In this document: positions 36,658-37,941 of the stretch, piece after piece
How the letters are laid out: each line of letters starts with the position of its first letter
Position numbering within the stretch: the stretch's first letter is position 1
Virus record (IMG/VR): IMGVR_UViG_3300044798_000675
Location: 1 to 37,941 of that record
From: a virus
Length of the DNA stretch: 37,941 nucleotides
Reading direction: 5' to 3' (one strand)
The notes under the pieces: generated by a model
Seen by the model: the letters and a program-made list of their open reading frames with translations, nothing else
The model's database searches: none
What the model was told of the DNA's origin: nothing
Program-made: the position numbers and the translations under genes

Positions 36658-37941
36658 TCACGCCCCGGGCCCACCGCCCGGGGCGTGTTGTCTCTGGCGC
36701 CAGCGTTCCACCGCGGCGCGCTGCAGTGGAGTGAGGAGCTTCGGATCCATTTTTGCCCAGAGATCGGCGCGCCGGCCCTCGAGCGACTGGCGCCGCGGCG
36801 CCGCCCAGTCGGCCGCGATGGCGGCCGTCTTCACGGCGTCGGCGTGGGGCACGGCGCGAATGTAGGAGGTGAACAGTACCTTGGCGCTGTTGCCCATCGT
36901 CTTGACCAGGGCATCGATGTCGCGGTGCAGCTCGTAATGGTAGGAGGCGAAGGTGTGGCGTTCGATGTCCTTTTCCCAGAGCTCGAACAGGCCGGCATCG
37001 CGCCGGATCCGGTTGAACTTGCGCACGGAAAAGAACCCCGGCGCCAGACGGAGTTCTTTGCAGCGGCGCAGAATCGCCGCGAGCTGGTCACTGACTTCGA
37101 CGTTGCGGCGGCTGCGGCCGCCCTTGGCCTTGTTGACCTCGATCACCGGATGCGGCCCCTCGAGGAAGATATCCCCGGACCGCAACTGCACGCACTCGCC
37201 TGGCCGCACCCCGCATAGGGTGCAGATTGCGAAATGCGGAAGCATCTCCGGGCCCTCGGGGTCCGTCCACGCGGCATCGAGCAGGGCCTTGATCTGTTCC
37301 GGAGTGAAGATCGCCGGCGGATCCACACGCACCTTCGGGCGGATAAGCTCAGCCACCGGATTGATCGTCGCATGCTTTTCGCGAACGAGCCAGTCGCAGA
37401 ACTGATTAAGGCGGTCATAGCGATCGCGTTGGCTGCGCGCCTCCAGATCGGCCGCATAGATCCATGCTTTCGCGTCCTCGGGTCGCAATCGATCAGTGCG
37501 ATCAATCCGGCGTTTCTCGATGAACCGGGAGAACTGGCGCAACTCGCCGGCGCGATCGTCGGCAGTCGCCTCGAGCGTCTTGCGTTCCGCCACCAGGTGC
37601 GCTTGGAAAAGCTCGATCGATTCCGCCCAGGACAGGGGTACCAGCGGCCGGTAGTGCTCACGGAAGAAGTCGGCCGCCTGCAGGAGAGTGGTGCCCGAGG
37701 GCAGTCGTTTGCCGGCGAACTCCGCCTCGCGTACCCGCTCTTCTGGGAGCGACGTCAGCACGGCCGACATGGCGCTGGACTGCAGGTCGCGTGTCCGGTG
37801 ATCGAACTCGGCGACCGCCTCCGGCCGGCTCGGGAAATTGATGCGCACCCGCTCGCCCAGCACGGTCCCCGTCAGCCGGTAGGAGATCGATCTGGAACGG
37901 TTCTTGAATGGCACGATCTTGAGTGAATGCAGGGCCTTCAT
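36658..37941 (-). CDS. Tyrosine recombinase (phage integrase)
   Basis: The 427-residue product has an N-terminal arm-type region, a SAM-like core-binding domain (about residues 95-190), and a catalytic domain with Arg in CGVRPGECVQLRSGD, Lys in VNKAKGGRSRR, Arg in KDIERHTFASYHYE and the Tyr nucleophile in LFTSYIRA. The first His of the HxxR box is Asp, and the His of the usual GHS is Asn (MGNSAKVLF). The RHTFASYH-MGNS style resembles integrases of Verrucomicrobia and related bacteria. It catalyses site-specific integration and excision. It is convergent to the late genes and would be divergent from the early genes in the circular genome. The ATG is the last base of the window, so an earlier start is possible. 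Confidence 0.88.
   Translation of the reverse strand: MKALHSLKIVPFKNRSRSISYRLTGTVLGERVRINFPSRPEAVAEFDHRTRDLQSSAMSAVLTSLPEERVREAEFAGKRLPSGTTLLQAADFFREHYRPLVPLSWAESIELFQAHLVAERKTLEATADDRAGELRQFSRFIEKRRIDRTDRLRPEDAKAWIYAADLEARSQRDRYDRLNQFCDWLVREKHATINPVAELIRPKVRVDPPAIFTPEQIKALLDAAWTDPEGPEMLPHFAICTLCGVRPGECVQLRSGDIFLEGPHPVIEVNKAKGGRSRRNVEVSDQLAAILRRCKELRLAPGFFSVRKFNRIRRDAGLFELWEKDIERHTFASYHYELHRDIDALVKTMGNSAKVLFTSYIRAVPHADAVKTAAIAADWAAPRRQSLEGRRADLWAKMDPKLLTPLQRAAVERWRQRQHAPGGGPGA
36659..36687. terminator. Perfect 12-bp GC hairpin at the convergent gene end
   Basis: CACGCCCCGGGC (36659-36670) pairs perfectly with GCCCGGGGCGTG (36676-36687) around a five-base loop. It overlaps the last codons and stop of the integrase gene and separates the convergent late and integrase transcripts. 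It lacks T runs on both sides, so it may block read-through by pairing rather than as a standard terminator. Confidence 0.5.

Noticed and set aside
1-37941. CRISPR arrays, rRNA genes and insertion sequences
   Set aside because: No evenly spaced direct repeats with unique spacers, no rRNA-like blocks and no transposase pattern were seen. The fibre repeats at 20231-20790 are protein-coding.

Overview
The window is a near-complete genome of a temperate, long-tailed (siphovirus-type) phage, most likely read as an integrated prophage. It is GC-rich throughout. It starts exactly on the ATG of a rightward gene and ends exactly on the ATG of a leftward integrase, so the cut follows gene borders and att sites or host DNA are not visible. 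The host is probably a high-GC Verrucomicrobium (Opitutales-like). This is an inference from the style of the integrase C-terminus and from late genes that often start behind pyrimidine-rich leaders rather than a Shine-Dalgarno. I hold it with modest confidence.

Layout. Positions 1-4312 hold a chain of small early genes joined by ATGA/GTGA stop-start overlaps. A tRNA-Arg(CCT) lies inside one of them. An RlpA-like double-psi barrel protein follows, and the chain ends in a 746-residue ParB-type CTPase with no ParA partner. Positions 4309-8336 are early metabolism and DNA genes: a deoxyribosyltransferase-like fusion, small HTH proteins, an HTH-HTH-HNH nuclease, a DGQHR/ParB-like protein and a DUF3820 protein. 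Positions 8333-11427 encode a primase-like protein and an SF3/D5-type helicase. Directly after the helicase, about 280 bases (11428-11710) have no convincing gene. They fold into consistently nested inverted repeats and are the best candidate for a replication origin or a structured RNA. A small HTH protein (11711) and a leftward terminator-like hairpin separate the early and late halves.

The late half is rightward and ordered as in lambda-like and gene-transfer-agent-like particles: small terminase, a HAD phosphatase, large terminase, gpW-like connector, portal, protease fused in frame to scaffold, major capsid, a repeat-rich putative head fibre, small helical proteins, head-tail joining proteins, major tail protein, a membrane protein, tail chaperones with a likely -1 frameshift, tape measure, distal tail/BR0599-like fusion, NlpC/P60 peptidase, tail hub and receptor-end proteins. 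The tyrosine integrase is convergent at the right end.

The most unusual signals are: (1) the nested fold at 11440-11692, whose sequence words recur at 15625-15651; (2) a 19-base motif found three times just before late module starts, once inside the protease-scaffold reading frame; (3) a tRNA gene lying wholly within a translationally coupled reading frame; (4) one SwmB/Ig-like domain appended to two different virion proteins; and (5) strong hairpins placed right after the major capsid and major tail genes. No lysogeny repressor or classic holin-endolysin cassette is recognisable.
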